Under the pieces are notes generated by a model. That model ran no database searches. It was given only the letters and a program-made list of their open reading frames with translations, and was not told where the DNA came from. This document shows, one piece after another, positions 1 through 16,400 of a stretch of DNA of 64,000 nt. The number at the start of each line of letters is the position of its first letter. Position 1 is the stretch's first letter. A program made the position numbers and the translations under genes. The DNA is from Candidula unifasciata (taxonomy: Eukaryota > Mollusca > Gastropoda > Stylommatophora > Geomitridae): positions 2,096,790 to 2,160,789 of the forward strand of contig CAJHNH020008455.1 of NCBI GenBank assembly GCA_905116865.2, in the 5' to 3' direction.

Positions 1-245
1 TATGCATTAATTTAAAAAAAAAAAAAAACAAACAGTTGGGTATATTAAGATAACTGATTTTCTTCTTCTTTTCCTTCTTCTTTTGTCTGTTATTCTTGAA
101 TAGGGCATAAACCTCCAATGAACTTGACCAGATTGTTCTATACTGTTGCATGCAACTAACTACAGTCTTCCTTTTTTGTTTCACCTCATTAGGTGAAAGG
201 AAGTGTGTCTGCAGTCTAGACTCCATTCGGCTTTATCTACACTGC

Positions 246-470
246 TGATGTTAGTTAGTTGCGTATCCTTTACAGGACATTGCAGAACCAACCCCAGCAT
301 TTTTTGGATGATGATGTTGTTTTTTTAAAGGCAAATTTACGTCCAGCAGTTTGCTATTGCTTTCTGGACGGACGGCTTCTCGATACCACTGTCGAAATCA
401 ACGCTAAGCGCAAGACCTGCAGCTGGAATCGAACCTGGCATCCCGACATTACGACCACAGACCACAGACT
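246..470 (-). repeat. SINE-A copy (tRNA-derived)
   Basis: Antisense copy. The 3' tail (TTAGTTAGTTGCGTATCC as read on plus) is at the left and the tRNA-like head is at the right. The promoter end is more diverged than in the other copies. Confidence 0.75.
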
Positions 471-839
471 TATATTTTGAAAAAAAAAAAACCCAAACTT
501 TTTGTATATTATATTGCACAATTTATTATGTAGCACACTTGGCTTATCTTGTTATGTGCATCTCTGCGGAGTTGCATCAGAATATAATGAAGCACAAAAC
601 ATGAATACTATCCACGGAAATACACAGATCACACCATCTTCTCTAGTTACATTGTACAACTTGCTAACAGAAGTTCACAGTATTTAAAGTCACCATGAGA
701 TTTCTAGTTATTATTTGTTTGTTTATTTGGCTTGTTTTTATTTCTGGTTGGTTACACTTCCTTTTCTTATTGTACTCCATGCAGTGTGGTGTTCAACATC
801 AATCCTGTCCAATCTTCTGTTTTTTTCGCTGCCAGTCAT

Positions 840-1312
840 TTCTGATATGGTGTCTCGCAACACCAAGATCAAAATATATAAAACGTTGATAAGACCAGCC
901 GTTTTATAGGGCTCTGAAACTTGGAGCACAGCTTAAAGAGATGAAGCCTTATTACAGTCTTACAACGAATCTTTGGACCCATCAAAGATGCAAACAGCAG
1001 GGAATGGAGAGTAAAAAGCAATAACGAAATTCATAATCTGTTTAAATCATCATTGATCACTGGCATCATGAGAGCTAATAGACTGAAATGGTTGGGGCAG
1101 ATTGAAAGAATGACAGATGACAGAGAAGTAAAAACTGTATACATGAGAGAGATTAATGGTCATAGACTACGAAGCAAGAAGATGATGGAGAGATAATGTC
1201 CGGACAGACCTGCAAACACTTGGCGTCGCCAACTGGAAAGAGAAAGCCAACCAGAGAGATGAATAGAGGCGGATGATATCTGCAGCAGTGAACCTCAAGG
1301 GCTCAGAATACT
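840..1312 (+). mobile_element. Non-LTR retrotransposon relic, reverse transcriptase C-terminus (group K)
   Basis: Broken reading frames give the LINE motif KIYKTLIRPAVLYGSETWST, then NRLKWLGQIERMTDDREVKT and a TWRRQLERESQPER tail. This is the usual end of endonuclease-reverse transcriptase ORFs. Several stops and frameshifts are present. The 3' end (CTGCAGCAGTGAACCTCAAGG) recurs at about 43060. Confidence 0.8.
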
Positions 1313-1480
1313 ATATTGATGCCAAAAAACAATTATTGTCTCCCTTGGTCTCCTTCCATTCCAAGTTTTCTTTTGTCATGATGAGCTCATGTTTTCTCCA
1401 TCTCATAACCTTTAAAATACTTATTTAATTAATCTGTTTTGTTTAGTAGTTGTAGTGAATGCGAATTTTTGTGATATCAG

Positions 1481-5622
<4,142 letters not shown>

Positions 5623-5714
5623 GTAGGTAAAACACAGAACAATAGTTACCCAATGATTGCCCATGGTACGTGAAGTTTTAACAGAAAATGAGACATAGTG
5701 ATCAATGTTTGCTG

Positions 5715-5960
5715 ATTAGTTAGTTGGTTGTCAGCGTCTGTGGCATAGGCATTGCAAACACATTTGCTGGGGTGCTGGGTTCGATCTCAGCTGTGGACGA
5801 TTTGTCTTGTGTTGGTTTCAAAAGTGGTACTGAATGCTGACCATTCAGGGAGCAGTGGCAAACTACTGAATGTAAAATTTGCCTAGAAAAACCACAACAG
5901 CCACAAAATGTTGCACTTGGTTCTGCAATGTCCTGTAAAGGATGCACACTAACTTTTTTT
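5715..5960 (+). repeat. SINE-A copy (tRNA-derived)
   Basis: The head includes GTCTGTGGCATAGGCATTGC and a B-box-like GGGTTCGATCTC. It runs to the conserved 3' end CTGTAAAGGATGCACACTAAC. It is followed by poly-T and a run of 19 G (5965-5983). Confidence 0.85.
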
Positions 5961-6289
5961 TTTTGGGGGGGGGGGGGGGGGGGTTTAGTTAGTTGGTTAG
6001 TTGAGGTTTCAACACAAAGTCTCAGAATTTTTAGCTGTATAGGCACAGAAATGTGATACACAGTCACATGCTGGGAAAGTAGAAATGCGCTGTTAACGTT
6101 ACTGTATGATCTGTATCAAGAGTTACAGAATGAGTTGATTTAATAAGTGGGGTAGTTTGGTGTGGCTTTGTGCCATGAGACTTCTGTGGTAGCCATTAAA
6201 GCCATTCTAGGTCACTCTGAAATGTCCTGGCCAACGGGGATCTGGTGAGTTTATGATCGACCTAGCAAGCTGGCAATGGATTTATTATC

Positions 6290-6490
6290 ACTACAGTGAC
6301 TGATACCCCAAACGAGGAGATGGACGAAAAGCACAAGGTAGACCATGAACAAGATGGAAAGATAACATCAGAAAAAATCTACAACAGCATGATGTGTCTC
6401 TGGTCAAGGCAGCCAGAAGAGCAAGAAGCAGGACCTTAAATCTCACTCCACGCCTGAAGTGGTAAAAGAGGATATTAAGAAGAAGAAGAA
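6290..6490 (+). mobile_element. LINE ORF2 C-terminal relic
   Basis: Reading plus gives GRPWTRWKDNIRKNLQQHDV, then KAARRARSR, the basic R-W-x-D segment at the end of many LINE endonuclease-reverse transcriptases. It ends in a GAAGAAGAA tail. The rest is decayed. Confidence 0.65.
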
Positions 6491-6884
6491 CAGAGAGTGT
6501 AGTAAAACTTCATTAAAATAAATTCCACAGGACTTAACATCATGTTAAACAAAAACTTTGCTTACCAGAGACAAATAGATGGATTACGAATGATGCATCT
6601 CTGCTAGGACCAAAATTTAGTTTGTTAACCGAATGTTCGTCTTAAGCAAGTTTGTTAATGAGCTTTTGCTGTAATAAAATTTGGCTGCCCAAGCAGTGGA
6701 ATTAGGCTGCAATGTGTTCCCAGCTAACTATGGCAGTATTACGCTGTGAGGTCCCGGTCTCTTCCATTGTGTGACTCTCATACCACTACATAAAAGTCCC
6801 GAGAACAGTTTTTCTAATCTGCCCACCACAGGAATAAATTTTTTTTGGAGAAAGTGTGTATTATTATCACAGGCCAAACAATCT

Positions 6885-7112
6885 GTTGGTGCATTGATAT
6901 GACGCTCACCTGCAGATCGGAAGTTCATGGATTCAGGTCCTGACTTTAAAAAAAAAAGAGCTGGGCTGTCAGCTCTTGAGTGGGTACCAGGTGCAGCCCT
7001 GGGAAGTAAAGGTGGCTGGCATGATGCTGACCACATCACCCATCGAGTGCTTATTGGTCTATAAAATATGTCTAGCCCTATACGCCTGAAACCATGGAAA
7101 AGGCTCCTTTGT
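6885..7112 (+). repeat. SINE-B copy (tRNA-derived)
   Basis: Head GCAGATCGGAAGTTCATGG, then GAGTGGGTACCAGGTGCAG, CTGACCACATCACCCATCG and AGCCCTATACGCCTGAAACC near the 3' end. The family is abundant: more than a dozen copies lie in this window in both orientations. Confidence 0.8.
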
Positions 7113-7627
7113 ACATACAATTTGTTGGTACTTATCCAACTGTAATTGCTTGTTTATGCTGCAAATTATATTATCTGATAGCTTTTGGATGCTATAATTA
7201 TCAGCTTTTGGATGTCATAATTATCAGTGTCAATACAGTGCCATAAGCATTGTTTTATTTACTTTACAAAAAGGTTTTTTTCTGCTTTGCAGTTTGTAAA
7301 AAAAAAAAAAGCAGTGCTGTAATTTTATATAGACTTTTGTTATGTATAAAAGTGAACAGACACTATAGCAAGGGTTTTTTCCTTTGTAGTTTTTTTTTAC
7401 AAAATTGCTGTATTTTGTATATAGACTTTGATAATGTATATAAATGTATAGCTTTTATGCATATAATCTCAGTTGTGATTTACTGATTTTATATAATTTC
7501 TTAATCAAAGATAATACCGGTGATCATATTGTGCCATGTTTAAATAAAAATATGCAAGAATGTGCCATAGTTCTTAGAGTCAGTTTTGATAGATGTCTGT
7601 GACAGAGCACACTTATTACTAGGTAAT
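7113..7627. other. AT-rich unassigned stretch
   Basis: No exon or known repeat was recognised. It has runs of T and A and an AATAAA-like hexamer near 7543, so it could include 3' untranslated sequence of the plus-strand coiled-coil gene if that gene ends at 5626. This is a weak inference. Confidence 0.3.
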
Positions 7628-7825
7628 GTCTGCTCTCTTCATGTCTGTCTATATGCAGTTCTAATAGATTATTATAGAGAAACTCTGTGGGGTAATTAAT
7701 GAATGCTCTCTTTATGTCTGTCTATATGCAGTTATAGTAGTTTTTATAGAGAAACTCTGTGGGGTAATTAATGAATGCTCTCTTTATGTCTATCTATATG
7801 CAGTTCTAATAGATTATTATAGAAC
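7628..7825. repeat. Tandem repeat, three ~77-bp units
   Basis: Three units share GCTCTCTTYATGTCTRTC, then TATATGCAGTT and AGAGAAACTCTGTGGGG. The last unit is cut short. Confidence 0.85.
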
Positions 7826-7984
7826 CTTTTTTTCTTCAGTTCTTCATTTGTAATCGTTTGGCCAAAATATCTGCAGGATTCTCCTTAGATATTTGGTTTA
7901 AAAAGTCTCTAGTTTATTTTTACCTGCTGTTTTTTTTTCTTTTTTTTCAACACTCACTGTTTTATAATTCTTCTTCTTCTTCAG

Positions 7985-8275
7985 CACTCCGAGCCCGTGC
8001 TGCAGATGTCACCCGCCTTTTTTTTTCTCTGTGGTTGGCCTTCTCTTTCCATTTGGTGACACCAGTTATCTGTAGGTCTCCCTGGATATTATCTCTCTAT
8101 CGTCTTCTTGGTCTACAACCATTCAACGCCCTCGTGTACACAGTTTTTACCTCTCAGTCATCTGACATTCTCTCAGTATGCCCCAGCCATTTAAATCTAT
8201 TAGCCTTCATGATGCCTTGTGTCATCTGTATGTCACAAACAGCTTGCGGTCTACATCTTCATTCCATTAAATAAC
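7985..8275 (-). mobile_element. LINE ORF2 C-terminal relic (group M)
   Basis: The antisense of this AT/CT-rich block reads like the LINE segment around W-G-H and G-R-Q-R, ending near GCAGATGTCACCCGCC. The frame is heavily decayed. Confidence 0.5.
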
Positions 8276-8639
8276 TCGGATACTTGTCACATAAACATTA
8301 GGAATGTTACAAGTGACTGCAGTGGAGCTGATCGACAACTAAATGAATACAATATAAAATATGGCTAGCTACTATTCATGGGGTTTTACCGGCTTTCAAG
8401 GACAGCCCGCTATGAGCCCTCTATGTTGGTGTTATATGAATACCTCTCATGTTTATGTGATAAGTATTCTGAGGTATATGTCAATGCTATATTTTATGCC
8501 TATCATGTTTATTCTTTGGAAAATGTTGAAATAAATTTAAACAGCTAAAAGTGTACTAAAGAGTTTGCATATTTAATTTTTATTGTATGTAAATACTGTA
8601 ATTGTGATTTTTTAAAAACCTTGAGAGTCCAGCACACAG

Positions 8640-8945
8640 TTCTTCTTAACGTTTTCTTTTCCTGTGTGGGGTATGGGACCTCATTTTGGGGAGAAAAGGA
8701 ACAGAGCCACTTCTTCTTTGTCTATCTGGATTTTGGCTTTGTGACAGGGCCTGATTTTTGTGTGCACATCTGTTTTACTGGCTTTTCTGTGTGCTGTTGG
8801 TTGTTTCTTGCCGCTCAGGCAGACACACTCTGACTTTAAAGGATGTCTCCCAATTAGTCGACTCCTACGACATGCTTTTTGGGGAGGTAGTGGGTCTATT
8901 CTTGTTTTCCCCAAAATGGAGCCCTGGAACCGACAGGGAGAACAG
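8640..8945 (-). repeat. SINE-D copy
   Basis: Inverted relative to the 4011 copy. CAGGCAGACACACTCTGAC and CCCAATTAGTCGACTCCTAC are shared, and it ends at the GAGCCCTGGAACC side. The far (GAA) end is diverged. Confidence 0.75.
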
Positions 8946-9179
8946 AGCCACTGATGACCTAACAAGTATGTCATAAAAGACGGATCTTTGGATGTGTGCA
9001 GCGGTAAGGCGCAAATGTTACAGCCTAGCTGTCAACTACAAAATGCAAACTGCCTTCTCAAGGATGAAAGCAGAAGAAGAAAAAGCTCCCTACTTCACAC
9101 GAGTTTTATGTATCTCTCTTAACTTAGAAATAAATGTGTGACTTCATGACACACAAATGCAAGGTTCACTTCTGTTAGA

Positions 9180-9640
9180 TGGGGTTCCATCAAAGGTCAT
9201 CGTCATGTATTTTTTTTTTTAAACAGAATCCCATTCTCATAACAGTCTGCCTAAAAGAAACTGGGCCTCTCCCCAGCACTCCCGCCCCTTTCCTGGCTCC
9301 ATGCCTTCTGCTATTATTCATCCCAGTCCTCTAGAGCCTTTGATATAGCTAAAATATTTCAGTTTCTGAGATAAGATGCTGTTTATTTGCTAATCTTTTT
9401 TGATGTTCAGATCTTTTTGGATGTCAGTATGTATTTCTTCTTAGACCATGGTGATATGATGATAATGTTTATATAGCATTTCTGCTCAGTAGCCTCTCTT
9501 TTCTTCAGTGATGACTACGAGATGGTCCATAACTCTCATCCATTGCAACAGGGAAGATGCATGCTTTCAAAATTTTTAATTTAATATCTTTGCTGGTGTG
9601 TTATCACAAACTTTTAATGCTGTTTTAATCCACTAAAAGT
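9180..9640 (-). mobile_element. LINE reverse transcriptase relic (group F)
   Basis: The antisense of the block with TTCAGATCTTTTTGGATGTC encodes pieces of the LINE segment between the reverse transcriptase thumb and C-terminus (compare RKILRIP, DLNIKEDWLINS in the 53575 copy). The reading frame is broken. Related copies are near 16800, 36150, 53575 and 55850. Confidence 0.55.
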
Positions 9641-9739
9641 CAGGGATTCTTCTTTACCCATAGGTTGGTGGCTCCTTTAAACACTGAGCCTTGACAAAAT
9701 TCAGTCTTACATCTTGAGATGGAGAATGACTGGCTAAAA

Positions 9740-9905
9740 CAGGACTATTCAACTGGCGGCCCATGGAGGCCTAGCAAGTAGGCCGCTGATAACTGCCAGC
9801 TGTGTTGTATTAATGATCTTTCTAAGCTGGGGTTCAGGCCTCTGACTCGTTAGATCCCCATTTTCAAAATTCTGGCCCCTGAGTAAACTTAGTTGAATAG
9901 CCCTG
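9740..9905. mobile_element. Short hAT-type MITE with 8-bp target duplication
   Basis: 166 bp. The ends are inverted: CAGGACTATTCAACT at the left and AGTTGAATAGCCCTG at the right. The flanks are GGCTAAAA (9732-9739) and GGTTAAAA (9906-9913), an 8-bp duplication with one mismatch. It has no coding capacity. End sequence and duplication length fit the hAT superfamily. Confidence 0.75.
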
Positions 9906-10014
9906 GGTTAAAACATTTGGTTCTCGTGTGGGAGACATGGGTTTGTTCCTCAGTAAGAGGTAGAGATTTTTTTCTACTGACAGGGGCAAAAATAAGAATC
10001 CTAACCTGCAAAAA

Positions 10015-10235
10015 CTAAAAGAGATGAAGCCTTATTACAGATTGTTTAAAACAGTCTAATGATGAATCTCTGAACCCATCAAAGATGCAAACAGCCAGGA
10101 ATGAATAGTGAAAATGAGAAGCAACAACAAACCTCATCATTTGTTTAAATCACCATTGATCACCGGCATCATGAGGGCTAATAGACAGATTGTTGGAACA
10201 CACAGAGAGAATGGTAGATGACAGAGAAGCACACA
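10015..10235 (+). mobile_element. LINE relic (group K)
   Basis: Same family as 840-1312. It shares GAGATGAAGCCTTATTACAG, ATGCAAACAGCCAGGAATG and ATTGATCACCGGCATCATGA. No open frame remains. Confidence 0.7.
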
Positions 10236-10379
10236 TTTTGTTCACAAGGGAACTGAACTGGTTATGTTATCACAATCAGTGTCACTGCACATTGGATATT
10301 CCCATGCGTGCCTAATCCTCCGATGCAGCAGCCACTCCTACTTCTACTAATTGTTCCCATAAGAAGCTGGTTATATTGT

Positions 10380-10850
10380 CTCCTACCTCAGCCTCAATGA
10401 TGGCATAGACGTGCTTCACCATGCTTTACTCCCATGTCATACAATCTTGTTAGTGTCAGGGATTTCTCATTATCCATTAGCCCAGTCCGTACAGCGTTGA
10501 CTATATCTGCGCTGTCCATGCTTCTTTCCACATGCATTGGTGCATTGCTTGCCAGTTGGTCCGCTCGCTCATTAACCTTCATGTCAGCATGATCCGGTGT
10601 GTAGATCCAGACGAGGGAGGTTAAGTGCGATTTTTTAATGCTTTCTACCCATTCAGAGAGCATACTGTCTGTTGCTATTTTCTGAAGCATATTCATAGAG
10701 TCTGATACAGTTACTGCATATAATGCTCTTTGCCCAATTACTGCATATAATGCTCTTTGCTCGGATACCCATGCTCGTGCTCTAGAAGCAGCGGCTATCT
10801 CCACGGTCATGAACCACATGGTTGTCTGGTAAGCGCCGCTGTCCTCTTAT
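10380..10850 (-). mobile_element. LINE RNase H domain fragment, open over 141 codons
   Basis: The minus-strand ORF 10394-10819 carries AVTVSDSMNMLQKI (the second Asp of RNase H), then VWIYTPDHADMKVNERADQL, the final His-Asp block, and GLMDNEKSLTLTRL. A short direct duplication (QRALYAV twice) lies just upstream. It is a 5'-truncated RNase H LINE, distinct from group N. Confidence 0.8.
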
Positions 10851-11269
10851 ATTGTTGTCCCCATTCTTTGCTCTGTGTATGCCCATGCTGACCTTGATCT
10901 GCACTTCACCATGTGGCCTTTTATCCTTATGATCACAACCCTTGTATTCGACACTAACCTAAAAGTGGCAGGCAGTGAGTGAGTTTTTTTTAAAAATACC
11001 TTAAAAGATCAGGAGGGATGTGTGGTTTCATAAAGCATCCCCAATTTTCACAAACAATCTTGGCTTACACTGAAAAAACAATATTCTAAAAATTGTAACT
11101 TTTAAGCCGTGCCACCAAACAAACAACTCAAATCACTTGTATATGGTCATATTTTTAAAAATTGTATTTTCGGTCAGATTACATATAATGGCAACAACAA
11201 GCAGTCTAGCACTCACAAGCAAACCTTCCAACAACTGGATATCGGTTGACACAGCAGTGTGGGTCAATA

Positions 11270-11480
11270 CTCAAGAGCGTAGGGGCTCGTGGGTCTCCAC
11301 AGATCACCATCCCTGGTTGCCTGGAACAGCTCTCTTGATGATATCCCTCCATGCCATCGTTTCAGCCCATCCAGTATCATGTTTCTTGGTCTGCCTCTAC
11401 CCCCTTTTCCACTGATCTTTCCATTTGTCTCAATGTTCTCCAATGTCTCTCTTTTTATTATGTGGCAAAAGAACAGTGTT
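11270..11480 (-). mobile_element. LINE ORF2 C-terminal relic (group M)
   Basis: Antisense reading gives GRGRPRNMILDGLKRWHGGI with intervening errors, typical of the basic C-terminal region of LINE ORF2. Confidence 0.6.
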
Positions 11481-11529
11481 TGTCTCTTTCTAATTGTTGT
11501 AACTAACTAGTTATTCCTGTTCACACCTG

Positions 11530-11930
11530 CACTAAAAAACAGACTCATTATTCGTGTACACACCCACACACTGGCACTCAAACATGGACTCATTCATGTA
11601 CACACATACTGGCACTCAAACATGGACTCACTATTCCTGTACACACAAACACACACTAGCACTCAAACATGGACTCACTATTCCTGTACACACAAACACA
11701 CACTGGAACTCAAACATGGACTCACTTTTCCTGTATACACCCAGACACTGGTACTTAAACAAGGACTCACTATTCCCGTACACACATAGACACTGACACT
11801 TAAATTAATTATTCATGTACACAAACACACACTGGCACTTAAGCTCATTATTCATGTACACACACACACTCAAACACACAGACTCACTATTCATGGACAC
11901 ATGCAAACACTAGGGTGCACACACAGACAT
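11530..11930. repeat. ACAC-rich minisatellite, ~47-bp unit
   Basis: About seven degenerate units of CACTGGCACTCAAACATGG, CTCACTATTCCTGTACAC and ACAAACACAC. It lies directly beyond the GPN3 stop codon (11945), so it may fall within the 3' untranslated region. Confidence 0.9.
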
Positions 11931-11944
11931 CTCAAACGATAATA

Positions 11945-13396
11945 TTATTCAAATCCACTGTCAAAACCTCCAGTATCCGCATTTTCATCCGGGTCTATTG
12001 GATCCTGTAATTGGGAAAAAGAAAAAAAATTGACATAAAAAATACAGAGATGTATTTTTTCCATAACATGCAAATAAGTACTGTAAGCATGGACATTGTG
12101 TTTGAGAAGAATGCAAAGAATTTAATGGAGAAATATAAGAATGTTGAAGTAAGAATCAAAATCATAACTGTTTTATAAGGTCAAATTTGCTCCTGTTGGA
12201 TTCACATCCAAAAAGTGACTCGTTTAGTCACTGGGTATCAATCCTGCAGGGAAAAAAGAAACTCCAGCCCTCCGATAAGGTATTGCCTGGACACCCAAGT
12301 TAAGACAGGCATGACAACACTGAGAAATACATCTAGCTGTTTGCTATTCAAGAAACTGACTCACAAAGAGAACTGAATGCCAACATTAGAAAGAGACAAT
12401 TTACATTTTTTGGTCATGTCATGAGAAGGAGAAAACTGGAGTTTATGGTGACGGTGGGAAAGTTGGAGGGGAAGAGAGGCAGAGAGAAGATACTGGACAG
12501 TCTGACATCATGACATGGAAGATCATCTGTGTCAGAACTGACTGAAAGTACATGAGACAGAAGGTTATGGACAGACATGACTACCAATGCCCCACAGCAT
12601 GGAATACAAGAAGAAGAATGCTATTCAAGAAGCTAACAAGATAAAAACAAGTAGTGAAGATAAAGCGGACATAACTTCTTCACGTTCACTGGCTGTAACT
12701 CTGGCAGAAAGTTCTGGTTGTTGTTCGTCCACCTCTGGACTTTAGTTCTGTTCCAGAACCTAAGTGCTGCATGCACATCCGTTTTACAAATCTGACTTTG
12801 TTTACAGATTGCTGGTTTGGTTCCTTGCCTCTCAGGCAGATGTACTTTCACTTTAAAGGAAGCACCCAATTAGTTGTCTCATAGGGCATGCTTGTCAAGG
12901 AGCCAGTGAGTCTATTCTTGTTTTCCCTACACTGGGGCCCCAGAACCCACACGGGGAAGATGTAACAAAATGTATAAAATAACTGACCCTCATCTCCTTG
13001 GGCTCCAAATCCTCTCCGTACTGTATGGTCATGTCTATGTGGATCAACAAATCATTAATGCTATCCTCCTCGGTGTAGTCCAGGGCCACAAAGTGGACTA
13101 GGCTAAAGTCATCCAGCTGAAATTTGAAGCAGAAAAAGATTCTGCTGTTATTTTTTTTTTAAAGTGTTTATCGTTGTCGTCTTCTTCGCATTTCCTGGCG
13201 TTTAACTCTGATGTAAAGTTTTGGTTGTTCATCCACTTCTGGGCTGTGGTCTTGTTCCAGAACTTTTGTGTGCACATCCATTTTACAGATCTGGTGTAAC
13301 TGTATGCAGGCTTTTGGTTCATTACCTCTCAGGCTGATGTACTCTGACTTCGAAGAAAAAACCCTCATTCGTCACACCTATAATGCCAAGTCTTGT

Positions 13397-13429
<33 letters not shown>

Positions 13430-16400
13430 CAATTGTTGATGGTCAAGCCCTTACTGGTTGATACTGGCTACTTTCATTCCATTTATTAGTTACCTGTGGA
13501 AAATAGTTGTTTTATTTTTAAAGCATTAAAAAAAATAATTCCCACAGCTTCATGACCCAATTTTTTAGCACTCGGGCAAAAGAGATTTTCCTCGTTTTGT
13601 CACACATGAAAGAGCAACATACAGTATAAACTATGTCCCACTGTTGACCGCAATGTTTCGTTATTTTAAAACCGCACCCCCGGTCCTAATATAACCCTTA
13701 CAGGTTGAACAGGGTTTGAGGGACTTGTGCCTGGGTGATCCTCATCCAAATGGTGGCACTTTGTGTCAACGGGTGCTGGTCACTTGATGTGTGGTCCTGG
13801 TGGGGTTGAACAACACATGTGAAAGAGTGATGACAATATCTTTATGATGTACACGCCAGGATGGCTAATTTTTGCTAATTCTGTATGCAGTATTCTTCTT
13901 CTTCTTCACCAGCTGTAAACTCTGGCGGAAAGTTCTGGTTGTTCATCCACTTGTGGACTGCAGTCCTGTTCCAGAACCTGAGTTTTGTGTGTGCATCCGT
14001 TTTTACAGAACTTACTCATTTGTATACAGACTGTTGGTCCCTTGCCTCTCAGGCAGATGCTCTCTGACTTCGAAGGAAGCTCCCAATTAGTCGACTCTTA
14101 TGACTTGCTTTTGGGTAGGCAGTGGGTCTATTCTTGTTTCCCTTATAATAGGACCCCGGAACCCACACGGGGAGTATGCAGTATAACAATTTACATTTGT
14201 TGCTAACAATGGCTATCAATACACTAGGAGATGTGACAGCCTACCTGCTGTCCAAGTCCAGCCCAGGTGTTTCCAGGTCAACCAGGCCTAAAATAAACTT
14301 AATTAAAAGACCATTTTCCACGCCTTCAGGCACATAGGGCTAGACCTATATTTTGAAGATCAGTTGACACTTGGTGGGTGATGTGGTCAACATCACGCCG
14401 ACCGCCTTTACTTCCCAGGACTGCACCTAGTACCCACTCAAGGCTGTGTCAACAATGGAGCTAAGGTCATTTAAAAGAAAATGTCCAGCTCCGTCAGGCA
14501 ATCCCACACCCTTCCGATCCGCAGGTGAGAGTCTAGCCGCTACACTATCGCGACTCCATGGTCTAAAATAGGTACTAGAAAATGACATGTGAACACAAAT
14601 GTGGCTGGCATGAAAGTGGCCACTTATCCACTTGAGCGCCAGTTGGCCCAGTATGCCTTAAAGCATAAGAGTGGATCTCTGCTTATATTTCAAACAATAC
14701 ACCAATAAAGTCAAACATACCAGTTGTGCCATTGCTTTGTTAAGTGAATGAAATTTTGGACCAAACTCCTTGTCTTGAAACTCTTCTAGCAACAAAGTGC
14801 TTAGCTCAGGATCCAGGTACCTGAAAATAAGGATATGATGAAAAAAATAATACAAGACACATTTTGTGAGTAAGTCACGGTATAAAATAAAAAATAACCA
14901 TCATATATAAAAATGATTTATTGCAGCCAAATTATTTCTCAACATAGTCAGCATTGACTTCAACACATTTGTGGTATTGTGTCACCAGGTTCTTAATTCC
15001 AATGTCATAGAAGTCTGCCCCCAGTGTCCTGAACCATTCATTAACGCCTGTCTGCAGTTCATCATCAGTTTCAAACTTTTGAGTTGCTAGCCACATCTTT
15101 AGGTGCATGAAAAGGTGGTAATAACTTGGCGCAAGATCGGGGCTGTAGTCAACAAATTTCCCAGCGAATTTTTTGCAACAATGAAACAGTTCCATCTGTG
15201 ACTTCAGGTTGAGCATTATTGTGCAAAAGCATAATTCCAGAGGACAACAATCCACGTCTTTTGTTTTGGATGACATGTGTAAGTTTTATCAGTGTCAGAA
15301 TAAGTTTTGGCATTAACTGTCTCTCCACATTCAAGAAAATCAATAAACAAGACCCTTTTTTTTGGTCCCAGAAAACAGTGGCCATGATCTTTTTGACAGA
15401 AGGTGCTTGCTTAAACTTCTCTGCTTTCGGGGACCGTGAGTGTCGCCACTGCACCGACTGCTGCTTTGATTCAATGTTTGTGTAAGAAATCCAGATCACC
15501 TCTCCAGTAACAATGTGCCCCAAAAATTCATCTTCTTCATCATGATAGCGCTGCAAACATGTTTGAACTGAAGCCAGACATTTCTGCTTGTGTTCATCAT
15601 TGGTAAACATTTTCCGTATCGATCTGGCATACAATTTCGTAAACCAGTGAAAGTGAAACTGCTAAAACTTCTAAAAATTCAATAGACAATGCAGAAATTA
15701 GGAAACAACTCTTTACCTGAATTTGTTGGTTCACTTCTTCAACCAAATCGTCAGTCACCACACTCGGGTGACCGCTACGATCTTCATCATGGATATTTGT
15801 TTGCCCTTCTTTAAACATTTGCCACCATTTCCTAACCATTCTTTCAGTCATAACATCTGGGCCCATAAACCTCAATGAGTTGCCTGTGAATTTCTGCCAC
15901 ACTGTTGTCTTTTGCTAACAAAAAATTATAAATCCCTCACACGCAGCATGAAACAAGATTTCAACAGTGAAAAAACAGCACACAGATAGCTAATGAACCA
16001 CAAACAAACATACTCATTTTCATGGTTACTAACTATACAATCTAATTTCTACCATGATCATGAAAACTGGCTATTGTTGATCTTGTTCATAAAGCAAATT
16101 CTGATAATCTTGTTTACCATATCTGCCTTGTCATGTATCAATTCACCGCCCAGTGGTGCTGATCCAGCCAATCTGTCTGCCTGTTCATTACCCACCACGC
16201 CAGCACGACCTGGAGAGAAGATTCAAAGTATGCTCACTACCCATGACCTTCCCAGTGAAGCTTGCCACTCTGCTCGAAGCATCCCTGTCTTCACCTTTCA
16301 CAGCATGCTTTCAGAGTCTGTTACAATTATGACATGTGTATGCATCTTGTTCTCTAGCCACTGGAGAGCTGAAGTTACCGCTTCCACCTCCATTCTCATG

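Noticed and set aside
11554..11796. ORF with repeated HTGTQTW-like units
   Set aside because: Product of the 47-bp tandem repeat beyond the GPN3 stop.
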